Positions 11,100 through 22,673 of a stretch of DNA of 64,000 nucleotides are shown one piece after another (the first letter of the stretch is position 1; each line of letters starts with the position of its first letter). The DNA comes from Emmonsiellopsis sp. PD_33 (taxonomy: Eukaryota > Ascomycota > Eurotiomycetes > Onygenales > Ajellomycetaceae): contig JANTQF010000055.1 of the NCBI GenBank assembly GCA_032988165.1, positions 1 to 64,000 on the forward strand, written 5' to 3'. The notes beneath the pieces are model-generated. The model saw only the letters and a program-made list of their open reading frames with translations. It made no database searches and was not told where the DNA came from. The position numbers were made by a program, and so were the translations under genes.

Positions 11100-11801
11100 C
11101 AGAGGTGGTGTGGTCGGGGGAAAAGGGGGGAGGGGAAGTGGAGAGGGAGGGGGGTGGTTAATGACATTTATGACTATTTTATACCAAGGCTTCTTTCTTT
11201 CCTCGTCATGTCCAAACAATGGCGTTCAATCAAACCATCCATCCCATCCCCTTTCCTCACATGTAAAGCGGGCAAAGAGATGGATATAAACTGAATAAGT
11301 GTTTTTCTCTTTTTTTGCCCCCCTTCTCAAAAAGTATCACGTATCCAAAAGCAAAAGCCACACACCAAACCAACGGCGAGAAAAAAGGAGCCAAGTAAAA
11401 AAGTATTTATACAAGAAATGTTTCTATGGCAAGCAAACAGAAGCTTGGAGAATGTGTAAAATTGGAAATGACGACAAGTAGCAGCAGCAAGCTGGCTGTG
11501 TATGACGTGAACCGTTTAGCATGTAAGCGCTTTACAAATGCAGCAACAGTTGTATGGCAGTGGGAAAGACGTGGAGGGAAAAAGGCAAAAAAAAAAAAAA
11601 AAAAACGGAAGGAAATAATGGGAAAAGATATGAAACGAAAATACAACCCCAGATAATCAAGAGGTGTTTATGGTAGGAAGGTGAATATAGTAGTAATATA
11701 GTAATCGAGAGGGAAAATGGGAGGAAGAAAGAAAAGAATAACGTTAGAATTAGTAGCGGGAAAAAAACAAAAATAGGGATGAAAAATGAATGAAAAGCAG
11801 T
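11100..11801. other. Convergent 3' flanks, purine-rich with poly-A tract
   Basis: This region lies between two converging genes and contains an A-run at about 11587-11605 and other A/G-rich tracts. No coding potential was seen. Confidence 0.6.
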
Positions 11802-13015
11802 TCACTCGTTATAATGATATACCTATGACGCGTAAATGTTAGCAGAATTCATATCAACAAATGCATACTGTTTTGTTCCATATGCAGGGCAGCAAGACTT
11901 ACAAAATAATTCGGCAAGCCAAAACATTTCCACCCAAGCCTTCGCGCCATCTTCGCAAACCCCTCTGTCTCAACCATGTGATAGAACGGGAAGGGAGGAA
12001 ACATGGCTCCATCCCGATGCACATCCGCCTTCACCATCAACGCCGTCCCACCCACCCCGTCCAGCGGCATGATCTTATCAACATCCCGATTCGGCGACTT
12101 GTCCGCCAAATGGGCCATTAACGTCCTGTACGTTGGTAGCTCCGCATATCCCTCAAGCATGATTTCTTCGGGGCCCATGGCAGAGGCAATCTGTAGCGAT
12201 TTCTCTGTATCGACCCATGAGTTGTAGTCGTATGGCCTGATATCCATTTGCCTCGTTTCTGGATTTCGGTAACGCTGGTAGCAGTTGGGTACGAGGACGG
12301 GCTTGTCGTGCCTTGCCAGGTCCTGGATGAGGGTTGGGGGGGTCTCGACGATGTCTCCATCAAGCCAGAGGACCCATGATGTCGACGGTCCCAATGTCGT
12401 GAAAAGCAGGCTATTCCGTGCCCGACTCATAGCCTCGCGGCGTATTCTTTGGTTTTGCATTTTGTGTCGTTCCTTTTCGTCTTGGGACGAGATCGGGGGG
12501 TCGAAGTCTTGTCGGAGAATTGTAATGCTCGCAAATCGATCGTCCACTGGTCCTGATTGCGTAGCGGCAATGGCTGATTGCAGAGCTGATGCTGCCGCAT
12601 TGCCTTCCCGAGTCTTGGGGATGATGAACCCAAGAGAGATGTATTGATGTGGGTATGAGAGTTTGACCAGGTTTTCCCAATATCCGACGTAGAATCGAGC
12701 AAGAGGAGTGAGAATTAGGATACGCTCCTGGTTTTCGATCGGGTTGGCCGTAGCGGTATTATTGTTCATAGCATATCGGACAACGGGGGGCGGCGCGCGG
12801 TGGCCGTTTGCCTTGACAGGGGGCTCTTTTAGGAAGGGTTTGGTCGGGGGGGAGAGAGCATTCTCGGCGGCGTAGTTTTTTCGTTCGTTGGAGGTGACGG
12901 CAGGCGACGCAGCGGAGGAAGGCGAGAAGATGAAGAAGAGGAACCCGATCGTGAGTAGACCAGCTAGGATGAGGGTGATCGGGTTCGTGCGTCGTAGGGA
13001 GCGTGCGACGGCCAT
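11802..13015 (-). CDS. mnn9: Mannan polymerase subunit Mnn9 (Anp1/Van1/Mnn9 family glycosyltransferase)
   Basis: Exons are 13015-11903 and 11822-11802 (377 aa). The final exon is 21 nt and encodes VYHYNE, the conserved end of Mnn9-type proteins. Residues 13-33 are a single signal-anchor helix, giving a type II Golgi protein. The catalytic region shows RILILTPL, WVLWLDGDIVETP (DxD-type metal site), PNCYQRY and GLPNYFVYHYNE. The complex extends the alpha-1,6-mannose backbone of N-linked outer chains in the cis-Golgi and affects cell-wall mannoprotein. The family call is firm. Choosing Mnn9 over Anp1 or Van1 rests on the N-terminal sequence, length and the VYHYNE end. Confidence 0.82.
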
Positions 13016-13833
13016 GGTGGCCTTTGAAGGGGGAGGGCCGCGGTCCTAACAGCAAGCAAAGGGGCGGCTGTATGGCAATAGGAGGGCGGAAAGGAGATAT
13101 CCTATTACTTCCGGCGGTGTTCGATCGTTACGTGGTCACTGGCGGACGTACGGACATATTTCGTGGCGTGCGCAGGAGTTCAATGGCAAAGGGCTGGCAG
13201 AGAGCGGACCAGACACCACACGGCGGCCGAAGCGAAGTCTAAAGAGAATAAAACTAGCAAGGCGTATTAGGGAATATAATAGCAGCAGCGGAGAAGCGAA
13301 GAAGGGCGGCACAGGGCTGGCGGACGGGTGCGGTGGAAAATGCCAAGTGGTTGAAGTCGAGGTCGAGGTTGGATTTCTTTTTTCGAGATGCGAGAAGTTG
13401 CGGTTGCGGCCCGATTTGGTTGGCAGAGCCGCACACGGCAAAAGGAGTCTCAACGTCGCAGAAACACAACCATGTCGCAGCCAGAGAAAATCCCCGGCGC
13501 CGTAAATAATCCACAGCAGCAGGGTTGCGGGCTGGTTGCGGGCTCTCTGGACCCTGCTGTTGACGCTGTCTGGCCAGGGTGGCGTCTTCAGCTCGACAGA
13601 CCCGGGATAGAGGCTGGACTTGGGATATGATATCCAATATCCCTGGTTTTAAGGTGGATGGATCTACAATATCCAGCAATCAGAGTTATCATCCTTGCTT
13701 CACACTATCCTGTCAATATGAGCCCATCATTTATTATACATGTCCGTCTATATGGTATCAATCCATCGTCACGAAAGGTCTATCTCGACGCAAAATGAAC
13801 ACCACCAATCAAGTACCCCACCAGAATGCAACA
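13016..13833. promoter_or_regulatory. Upstream region of mnn9
   Basis: This 818-bp region lies between the mnn9 start and the 3' end of the carrier gene on the same strand. Only short non-convincing frames are present, and no specific element was recognised. Confidence 0.4.
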
Positions 13834-15329
13834 TCATGCCATATATCTCATCACCCCTTCAAAAGCCACCAGCGCCATCGCATTCGCCGGAAACGCTCGT
13901 AGGAAACACGGTAGGAAACCCCGCCAGTATCCCCTCCATCCATTCTCCCTGCCCACCGCAACAGCCGCGTCTCTCCATCGTGGGAACTTCCTTTCCCCGT
14001 CGCCCAGTCCTCCACCCAACGGATCCGTCATGATCCGCTGCTTGACCACGTCGGACGGGTATGACGTGAGCCAAAACACCTGTGCGGACAGTCCGCCGGC
14101 CCAGAAGTTAATCGCCGGCGTTGAGAGTTGGGTGTGTTGTTTCATTAATCGGGAGAAGATGTCGTAGGTCCCCCACCAGAAGAAGAAGAATGAGCGGAAG
14201 AGCAAGGTGGCGCAGAGCCCGTGGTAGAGGCCGGATATTCCATGCACCCGGAACTGTAGTGTATTAGTTGGAGTCGATGGGAAAGGGATAAACGCCACTC
14301 ACGATCTTCCTGGTGCAGTCAATAGGTCCCTTGTATAGACGTTTCTTCTTGTCTGCTGCATATTGGATCTGCAATCGCGCCTTGACATGCTCAACCGGCG
14401 CCGCTACAAAGCTCACTGTTGAGCCGGCCATGATACCCGCCATTCCATGGCCGAACCAGGGTAGCCGATCAGGAACTTCCTTTGATGCAAAGGGTACTAT
14501 CCGTCGTAATTGTTGGTTAGAGAAGACATTTTCAAAAAGCAGTCGTCGGTAAAGTGTCAATGAACCCAGCATCCTATCCAAACGTTAGAATATATGCAAG
14601 CAAACGTACGTCAGGATATAAGAGGCTTACACCGAGTCCATAACCATCCACCCCACCAAAGGAGGAGTCGCCCCCTTATACAGGGCGGTGACGCCCTCTT
14701 TTCGCACAGTTTGAAGCAGGCAATCTAGCGGGCCTTTGAAATGCGTGGCTTTCGTCGTTTGGAGACGAACCTTTATAGTATCGAATCTAGCAGATCCCAA
14801 GTTAGTGATAAAGGGTCCAGAGAAAAAGAGCAGGTATGTGAGCAAGCCCCTGAACAGTCAACGAGGGTAGAACGTAGAATAAGAAAGACGGAATAACATA
14901 CGGATGTCCCACTGTAGAATACCGAATTAAAAAAATAATAGCATCGTCAGCAAACCATACATATCATAAATCATACAATTCATCATGCCAACCCAAACAT
15001 CATAAAGCACATCCCTCCCATCCGATGCACGGTCTCGCAGGTTCAACAGTCAACTCCACCCCATCGTGACATGCAAGACAGAATCTTCAAACGCAGCCTC
15101 CAAGAAAATACCCCCCGCACGAACAGAGACAGGCAGAGTAAAGACGACAAAACCCCTGATCCCAAAATCATCCAAATATCAGAAAAACAAAAAACTCACC
15201 GCTCAACTTTGCAATCCCAGAAAAAACACCCGCGACAAACCCCTTATAATCCTTCCCCTTGGCCGCAGCTACCTCGGGTTTCTGGATACTAGCTCCTCCC
15301 CCCTGGCCGCTCACATCCGTCGCGCTCAT
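13834..15329 (-). CDS. Mitochondrial carrier protein (SLC25 family), five exons including a 10-nt micro-exon
   Basis: Exons: 15329-15200, 14911-14902, 14786-14631, 14573-14303 and 14253-13834 (328 aa). The second exon is just 10 nt (TGGGACATCC) and supplies VGHP, the start of the first carrier signature VGHPFDTIKVRLQ. Without it the frame and the signature break. Signatures two and three are APVEHVKARLQ and YPSDVVKQRI. Six membrane helices in three repeats are therefore expected in the inner mitochondrial membrane. The substrate is not assigned; the sequence is closer to the carnitine/basic amino-acid branch than to nucleotide carriers, judged only by motif. Intron 1 (288 bp) is unusually long for this window. 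There is no N-terminal targeting presequence, as is usual in the family. Confidence 0.88.
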
Positions 15330-17028
15330 TTTTCCAATTGGCAATGAGAGGTAGTAGTACTACTTGCAGCCGTTCTCTCCCACGCTTGGGCGGAGAGCCC
15401 AAGTATTGCAAAGGAGACGTGGAAGTCCCTCCAAGCTTCAGGCTCTTTCCAACAATCCCAGCCGCGAAAAGAAGAAGAAGTAGTAGACCTTCCAATCCGT
15501 CAACTGCCCGTATCTCGATTCCCAACCCCCTAACTCAGCAGCTCCAACGCCTCGCCTCGCGGACGGGATCAAACTTCGGCAAGCGGTCGAGATTTTTTGC
15601 ACAGTTTTCCCTCCTATTTAGTTAATCCGATAAGAAAACCCGCACAAACACAACGAAGAAGCAAAAAACGATTTTCATATATCATGAAGACCCGTCCCGT
15701 TGACTCGGTTATTTAACCAACTCCGTTTCGCCATCAGCGCGCTTTTTGATATTGGCGTCGATGTTGGTCCGAAAATCGGCCTGCTGAGGTCCCAGATGCC
15801 GAAATGCCACGTGATTCGGCTATTGAATCCAAACATTCTCGTCGGGTATCTAGTAGTATTAACGTTGAAGTCTCCAGGGCTTTGGCAAGAATTCATCAAC
15901 GCGATCGACTACGGTTGAAAGCATCAAAGGAGCGGGAGAAACGGAGGTTCTCTGCTGCACACCCGGTGTTGCGGAGGTTAGGACATTAAGAGTTCCCCTC
16001 CACTGCCATCCATCCATCCATATCCGCGCCAAATCCTGCAATTGCCGCGCCCCTGAATGCCTGGTGACCAATTAACAACATAACGCCGCGCACAGGCTTA
16101 TCCTCGGGGTCCAAGCAGCTATCTGATGCTGATGTGACAGCAAAGATGAAAGAATATGGTAGCTACTAAATGTGGAGGGTAATTATTATTTTCAGGCTGA
16201 AATGTGCCATGAAACAGGAGGACATTGCTTGGATTCAATCATTCTGTCGAAGTATTCTATCTGATATGAATGACTGACCCCTTTTCTTTTAAACCCGCAG
16301 GGCCAAATTAATTTAACAAGGTCACCAAGTCCATCATTATTTTACATATGTGCACGACCTTGGAAACTATCAAGTCAAAGGAAGGCCTCTCAAATCCCTA
16401 GCAGTAGATGGGATGGGTATGTGAACGACTTATCTGACAAATGACCAGTGGCATCCGAAGCGGAGCGTAATAATAATCCTCCCCTTAGTTACGAGCGTAA
16501 GTATAAGATGCGTATCTCAAGAGATCCGAAGCGAAATCCAGAACATGGGTAGTATCTTCCTATTTCCTGATATCAAGGCACGCAACCCCCAATAAATAAA
16601 GCAATAAACAACCCACGCGTCCGTTCCGTTCCCTTTCGCAAGACAAGACCCTGGTCGAGATCTTTTCAGCCACTGAATAATGATGATGATGACATCAATT
16701 ACACAAAACGGCGGGATAAGCGGCATGTTCCCGTCGCTGTGTAATGTGTGTAATCATCAATCCTGTTTTCGTTTTTTTTTTAGCTTTATATGTTAAGGGG
16801 CGAGATCTATGAACTGCATATGTATATACGTCCATGGCAAGGTGATGTGAAACTGTGCTATGAGGACGGTGATGTAATTGATTGCTATGGATATTAATAG
16901 AAGCGGTGAGACAAGGAGGTAGGTAAGGAATGCATGCAGTCCGGAGACGGTTGGACTCGGCTTATCATTTATTTCATTTCTTTTCCCCTTTGTTCCTAAC
17001 CCCCTTAACTAAAGCATTGTAAACCAAA
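15330..17028. other. Intergenic, 1.7 kb
   Basis: This region holds the carrier promoter and the MFS 3' flank. A CACGTGA motif lies near 15808. I see no coding sequence, RNA gene or mobile element. Confidence 0.5.
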
Positions 17029-19113
17029 TTACAGAGTACAACAACCCAAGTAAGTTGAAAACTGCACAGTTAACTCTCCCCTCCTTTCCCCCCTCTCATT
17101 CTCCCTCCTCAACAACACCCTCAACACCCCCGCCAACCCCGCCACAAACAGCATAAACACCGCACAAACCGCCATCCCCCTCACATACCACGGCCCATCA
17201 GCCTCGGGATACAACCTCGTCCCCAGCAACGGCCCACACTGCCCCAGCACATTCAACAGCACCATCCCCATCCCCTTCCCTTCCTTCGCCTGCTGGTTAT
17301 CCATCGTCCACGTGATGATGATCGTAATCGCGGAGAAAAACCCGGCGGCGGCGGGGTAGATGGCTAGGTAGCGGATGGCGGAGTGGAGGGTGGGCGGGAT
17401 GTGGGTGTGGAAGTGGCCTGTGAGGGAGATCGTGAGGTAGGCGAGGGAGGAGAGGAGGGCGTGGGTGATTATGTAGGGGCTGCGGGTGCGGTGGCGGTCG
17501 GAGTGGGCGGCTGTTAGGAGGACTATGAGGAAGGAGAGGAGGTAGGGAGGGGCTGAGAGGGCTTGGGAGGTTAGGGGGGAGTGGCCCATGCTGTTGGTGG
17601 GTGGTTAGTTTTGGGGGTTTCGGGGGGGAAGGGGGGGAGGGACGGACTCTTTGAGGATGGTTGGGAGGAATACTGGGAGGGAGCTGAATGCTACGTTGCA
17701 GCTGAAGAACATGAGCTATTCGATTTCAAACCATGTTAGCTAGCCAATTGACGGAGATGCTGGAAACTAATTTTTTTGAGGTTGGACTGACCGCCGTGAG
17801 ATACGCCTTGGGATCACGTAGCGTCCTGCCAATCTCACCCCAGTCAAACCGCCGCTTTCGCGATTTATCCCTATGGCTCGTCCCATCGCTCATTTTCAAA
17901 CGTAGCTTCGCAACTTTCCTCTCCCGCGGGGTCAGATATCGAGCTTTCCCGGGTCCATCGGGGACATAGATCCAAGCGAAGACGGCAACAATGACACTCG
18001 GAAACCCTTCGAGTAGGAATAATGAGCGCCATGGGGCAATGGGCCCATTCTTGCTTAGCTTCACAATCGCCCATGCAAGGGTGCTGGCGAAGGATGTTGC
18101 TAGAGGAGCGGCAGAGATGAATACACCGGTGCGGTAGGCGAGTTCCTCGCGCTTGTAGAAGAATGAGAGGTAGAATGGGAGTCCTGGGGAGAATGCTGCT
18201 TCGGAGATACCTAGATTCTTTACATTAGTACAATGGTGATATACAGCCACTGATAAACGGCCTTCTATAGAATATTAGATCTACATACCTAGGAGTGCCC
18301 GCAGAAGCACTAGAGCCCAGAATGAAGAGACGAGCGACTGACAGGCGGCTATCAGACCCCAGGAGAAAACGCAGAGAGACACGTAAATATGTGCAGGGAC
18401 GACTCTATACAAGAGCGTCATCCATTCGAAACAGATATATGTGATATAGAAGGCCGTCAGGGCCCACTCATATTGCGAGGAGGATAGTCTCAGATCTTCA
18501 GATAGGCCGGCGATCTTTGCATTGCCTATATCTAAGGTTGAAGAATTATATAACTTGCTCAGCTAGGCGCGTCCTTGGTCTTTTGTTTTTGACGATTGAC
18601 TGACTGGATGGATCTAGATGATAGAAATAAAGGTGTCAAAAACTTACTCGATCGATCAAGAAAAGCCAACATATACAACAATGCCATTAATAAAGTCAAT
18701 CTCTTATCAAACTTCTTAACCACCCGCCTCTCCTCGTCTGGAGTATAACTCTTCGACAAATGCGGAGAGTCCGCCGTTTCCTTCTGCGGCGTGTACTCCC
18801 CCGCCTCTTCATCCCGATCCATCCCAGAGTCATCACCATCATAATCATCATCATACCCCGCCGACTCCTCAGATCGCGCTACATTTTGACTTTCCCCTTG
18901 GCCAAAATCCGTCTGAAGCTTATTTAGCCCGCGTAGCTGCTCATCCCGATGCGACGAGGGTCCGTCATGGTATCCGGAGCCAGAACTCCCCTCATCGGGG
19001 GTTAATTGAGAATATGGCGGAGTGGGCGAGTTTGTGGAGGGGGTGCTTTCAGCCAGAGAGGACGAGGCGGTGGCATGTTGCGGAGCTGGGGGGTGGAGGT
19101 CGGGGTTCCGCAT
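17029..19113 (-). CDS. MFS transporter, anion:cation symporter (allantoate permease/Tna1-like) type
   Basis: Exons: 19113-18648, 18531-18289, 18210-17792, 17715-17648 and 17590-17029 (585 aa); all phases agree. A long acidic, Ser/Pro-rich cytosolic N-terminus (about 140 residues) precedes the first helix LTLLMALLYMLAFLDRSNIGNAK, the characteristic ACS-family motif. GISEAAFSPGLPFYLSFFY and REELAYRTGVFISAAPLA form the TM4-TM5 region, and LPVFLPTILKDMGHS plus ALSAPPYL the TM7-8 region. This family typically imports organic anions such as nicotinate, allantoate, pantothenate or vitamin-like acids with protons at the plasma membrane. The substrate is unassigned. The C-terminal tail has no recognisable motif. 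Confidence 0.87.
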
Positions 19114-19564
19114 GGTAAACAGGAGCCAGCGGAGCTCGAGGGGTCACGTCATTGCTCTGAGGGGGGTTGGCGGGATAAAGGGAAGAAGATGAAGAGTGAA
19201 ACGGCTAATGTTATCGCAGTTAATACATATAGCGCGCATAGAAAGAAAAGACAGAAGAAATTATTCGAGATATCCATTTGATGTCGTCCAGCTCTCTGTT
19301 GAGATGTCTCTCTGCGGTCCGAGCAATGGGTCACGTGAATATCTAGTTTCAGCCTTGGCTGTGCTCTGGCCAATGAGATTTAATGTTTCAACCACCCCCA
19401 ATCAACTCTCATTTATTCCATTATCTGAGAGGAAGAGTAAACACAAACCGCATCATGATATTAGCTAAACTATTGCCGCGTTTACTAGAAGAACATCCCG
19501 TCGCTCCCACTTACGCCATCCCACCACATAGCAAACATTTCATTCCCCCCTGAGCCAAGGGTCT
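19114..19564. promoter_or_regulatory. Upstream region of the MFS gene
   Basis: This 451-bp region has a CACGTGA motif at about 19333. No gene was seen. Confidence 0.4.
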
Positions 19565-20726
19565 CTAATATGGGCGATAACAATCCCCCCTATGACGCTG
19601 CGCACGGTAGGTCTTTTCCTTCGGCGAACCCCTCCCACGATACCTCCCAGGCGACCTGCCGAAAGGCAAGGCCTTCCCACCTCGACCACCACCGCCACCA
19701 CCACCACCAGAAGCAGCCTCATGAATCTCAAACGGCCGTTTCCTGCCCCCACTCAGCGCGATTGCCTTCTCCTTAGCCATCTGAAACGCCGCTTCTAACT
19801 CGGGCACCATATAGTGGTCCATGTTGCGCGCACGCAGGTAGTTGAGCGTGTTCTCTGCGGTGTCGCGGAGAAATTTTGCGGCGCGGGATTTGGCGACGAC
19901 GTCGGTGTCCGTGACGGAGTTGTATTCGCGCTGTGCGCTGGAGAAGGTTACTAGGCTGCGGGCGAGGCAGTCTTTGACAGTTTGGTGGTCGTTGGTGTTG
20001 GTGCTGTTGGTTCCGTCCTCGGTGCGCGGGCTATGGCGGGTTGTAGTGTTGTTTCTGGACCGGGGGGTTGCTGTTGGTGATTCATCTGAGGGTTCTGGGA
20101 TACTGGCTTCCTCAGACATGGAGCGCGTGACTTCGGGATAGAATAGTTAGCTAATGAGTTGTTTCATTATATAGCTCAAAAGAGAGAGAGAAAAAAGAGG
20201 AAACCATACTCTTCACCAACAACCCCTTAATCGCCACATTCTTCACAATAACCCTCTCCAAATCCACCCCCTTAACGCCCCGCATCCCCATAACCTCATC
20301 GAGAAACAACTGCAGCGCACCAAAATTATACATCTCCCCATCCCCCCTGCGAGTCAACATGAGCAGCGCCCTATCGTAAACGGTAACCTGTCCGTCATGG
20401 ACAGGAAACGGGCGGGACTTGATCAAGGCTAGATGGTGCTCAAACACCTCGTACAGCAGACGGAAGAGGCCCGGGTCCTTGAGGAACTCGGATACGGTGG
20501 GGCTCAGCGAGGTCTTCTTCTGGTAGGCTTGCACGAGGGAGGCCACCGTGTCGTCTAGGGTGGCGTTGTTGCTGATGGCCTTTGGGCCAGGGGGGTTCCC
20601 ATTTGAGCGTTGTGATGGAACTCGACCCGGCGGGGGAGGAGGCGGGGGTGGGGGCGGTGGCATGGCGCGAGTGGTGGTTTTGGTATAGGAGGGTTGGAAG
20701 TTGAAGGAGTATATGTCCATTGGCAT
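19565..20726 (-). CDS. Unrecognised protein with polyproline N-terminus and RGG-like tail
   Basis: Exons 20726-20210 and 20130-19565 (360 aa) are joined by a 79-bp intron with a CCCGAAG acceptor. The start may be ATG 20726 or the next ATG at 20720. Residues 21-33 are a run of prolines. Residues 55-175 are a well-structured, mixed alpha region (VASLVQAYQKK, FLKDPGLFRLLYEVFEHHLALI). A second helical block (VKDCLARSLVTFSSAQREYN to YMVPELEAAFQMAKEKA) follows a Ser/Thr-rich linker. The C-terminus contains poly-Gly, then GRSPGRYRGRGSPK, reminiscent of RNA-binding RGG tails. I do not recognise the family. A nucleic-acid or scaffold role is only a guess from the tail. Confidence 0.7.
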
Positions 20727-21714
20727 TGGGGTGTGGTGGTGTTGTAGCGGAGCTTGCTGGGCTGGGTTGATGGGTTCGAGGAAGACGAGTCTGATGAGGA
20801 TAGACTATAGATAGACAGACAAATAGGTAGGTATAGAGCTAGGAATGGGCTGGACAGATTGTTTGCAAACAGAAAGAGAATGTTGGAATAAATGTCGAGG
20901 GGGTCGGAGAGAACAGAAGTTGTTGGAGACGCGTTGCTGCCAAAAGAGCCGCGTTGCTGTATGTTTGTGCAGTCTCGTCGCCGCCAGACTGTGTCTCTCT
21001 GCTGCAAACTCTTCTGGCGTACACTGGAGAACCCCTGGTGTGGGTTACCATGGGGTTATCATTTATTGGTAAAAAGATTCCAATCCCTTGCCGCTGTAGT
21101 TGGATATATTGCACTCTTGGGCATTGACTTTGAAGCCTTTAAGGGCTAGAAACAGGCAGTTTTTTAAAGGAAAAGAAACCCCCCCCCAAGCAGCAAACAA
21201 TTCCTAGGACAGCCCTAATATATATCGAGGGAATGCTGCAATTTATCCCTATGTATAAAATATTGGCCGGACAGAGCAAAACGGCAAGCACTATTTTCCA
21301 GACCTTATGCCAATGAAATGCGGTGCAAACCCATGACTTTTCAAGTGCCAGTATCAGAAAGGTATTGCATCCTGAACGAAAAAAGTCTTTCGACAAAGAC
21401 CATGGCCCTTGCTTGCAGGTGGTTTTCATTATTCGTGGACATATCATATGAGTGGGTGCAGCGGGGATTGAAGGGGGTATCGAGGGAAAATGGGGACGAA
21501 TTATTATACATAGCAAAGAATAGTGGAACAGCCCCCTGATATCAAGGTATAGGCAAAAAAAGAAAACGGAAAGAAAGATTCCAATAGGGCATTGCATGAA
21601 AAGGAACTTTTCATCATCAAATAATAGGAACAGAACCTCGAACCAGTACATTATATAACGCCGAAAAAAAGGCGGAAGAGTGTGTGAACGTTGGATTTTA
21701 TGGAACTTTCCCCC
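20727..21714. other. Intergenic, promoter of the RGG gene and 3' flank of the GILT gene
   Basis: Nothing coding was recognised. Long apparent frames on the minus strand are low-complexity translations. Confidence 0.5.
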
Positions 21715-22673
21715 TTAGTTCCTCGACTTATACAACTTTTCAATCTCATCAACTAGAACGGAAGTGTTGCTCCCATTCCCATTCCTCGCACAGTCAGTCC
21801 ATTCACCATCGTCACGTACGCACCAGATCTTTTCGTCAACGCGGACTGTACAGCTCCTCTTGATACCCAGCCGTTGAGTGCGCTTGAAATCCTTCCTTAG
21901 AAGGGCTATCCCGCTGACTTTGTCGGGATCACCACCTGCGTGCGACTCGTCGTCTTCCTGGCTACTGGCACACTTGTTGATTGACTGGAAATCGATTCCA
22001 TGCTCCAAAGCGCAGTCTTCGACGAGCCCCCGCTCAGGAATCCGTTTATAGGATGATATCATGCAGTTTGCGAAACCGAGGGAGCGGACAGTGGGGGTTT
22101 TGGGGTATGTTTTGGAGGAAGGGGGGTAGGGGATATTGGCGGCGCAGAGAATGATCATGTCCCCCACACACTCGGAAGGGCCATGCATGCAGGCTACATC
22201 CGAGGAAGAGTTTGATACGCTGCGGTTGCTTGTGTCAGCACGGTTCGGATAGCGTACAGGGAGCGGGTAACTACTTACGTTCCGATAAACGAAAGCCTGA
22301 AGTCGACCTTATCATGGACCTGCACCATCGTCGGGACAATAAGCTTCTCGAGACAGTCCCTAGCATCAGGACATTGGCTCATGACGTGCGCTTCCAACGG
22401 CACACGCTTCGGCTCGCCTGCCGCTACGGGAAGATTATTCTTGTCGCCTCGGAGCGGCGTAGCGGAGTCCAGCTTATCCTCGCCCTGCAGAGGGCGTTTG
22501 CCAGTGTTGAGGTCGAAAACATAGCCGGAAGGGAAATGGGGCTGGTGTACGAGCGCATAGATGCCCAGACACAGACATATCGCAATAAACGAGCGGCGGA
22601 AGAGGCGTGAGATCTTGCGATCTCGATGCGACTGGGGCGGCGCCAGGCCGCCGGGAAATCTCTGCTTTTCCAT
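21715..22673 (-). CDS. GILT-family thiol reductase, membrane-anchored
   Basis: Exons 22673-22279 and 22219-21715 (299 aa). ATG 22673 is the first real ATG; the frame upstream has only a TTG. Residues 27-42 (FIAICLCLGIYALV) form a signal-anchor, so a luminal or vacuolar domain is expected. VPLEAHVMSQCPDARDC (Cys101, Cys107) is the thioredoxin-like active-site segment in the fungal C-x5-C form, and CMHGPSEC (142-149) matches the GILT signature CQHGxxEC. GILT enzymes reduce protein disulfides at acidic pH in lysosome-like compartments. Several further cysteines lie in the C-terminal half. Function in fungi is little studied, so a vacuolar location is inferred. Confidence 0.85.

Noticed and set aside
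10584..11219. 211-codon minus-strand frame
   Set aside because: Antisense shadow of the 2EXR-like gene's basic tail, Leu/Pro low complexity.
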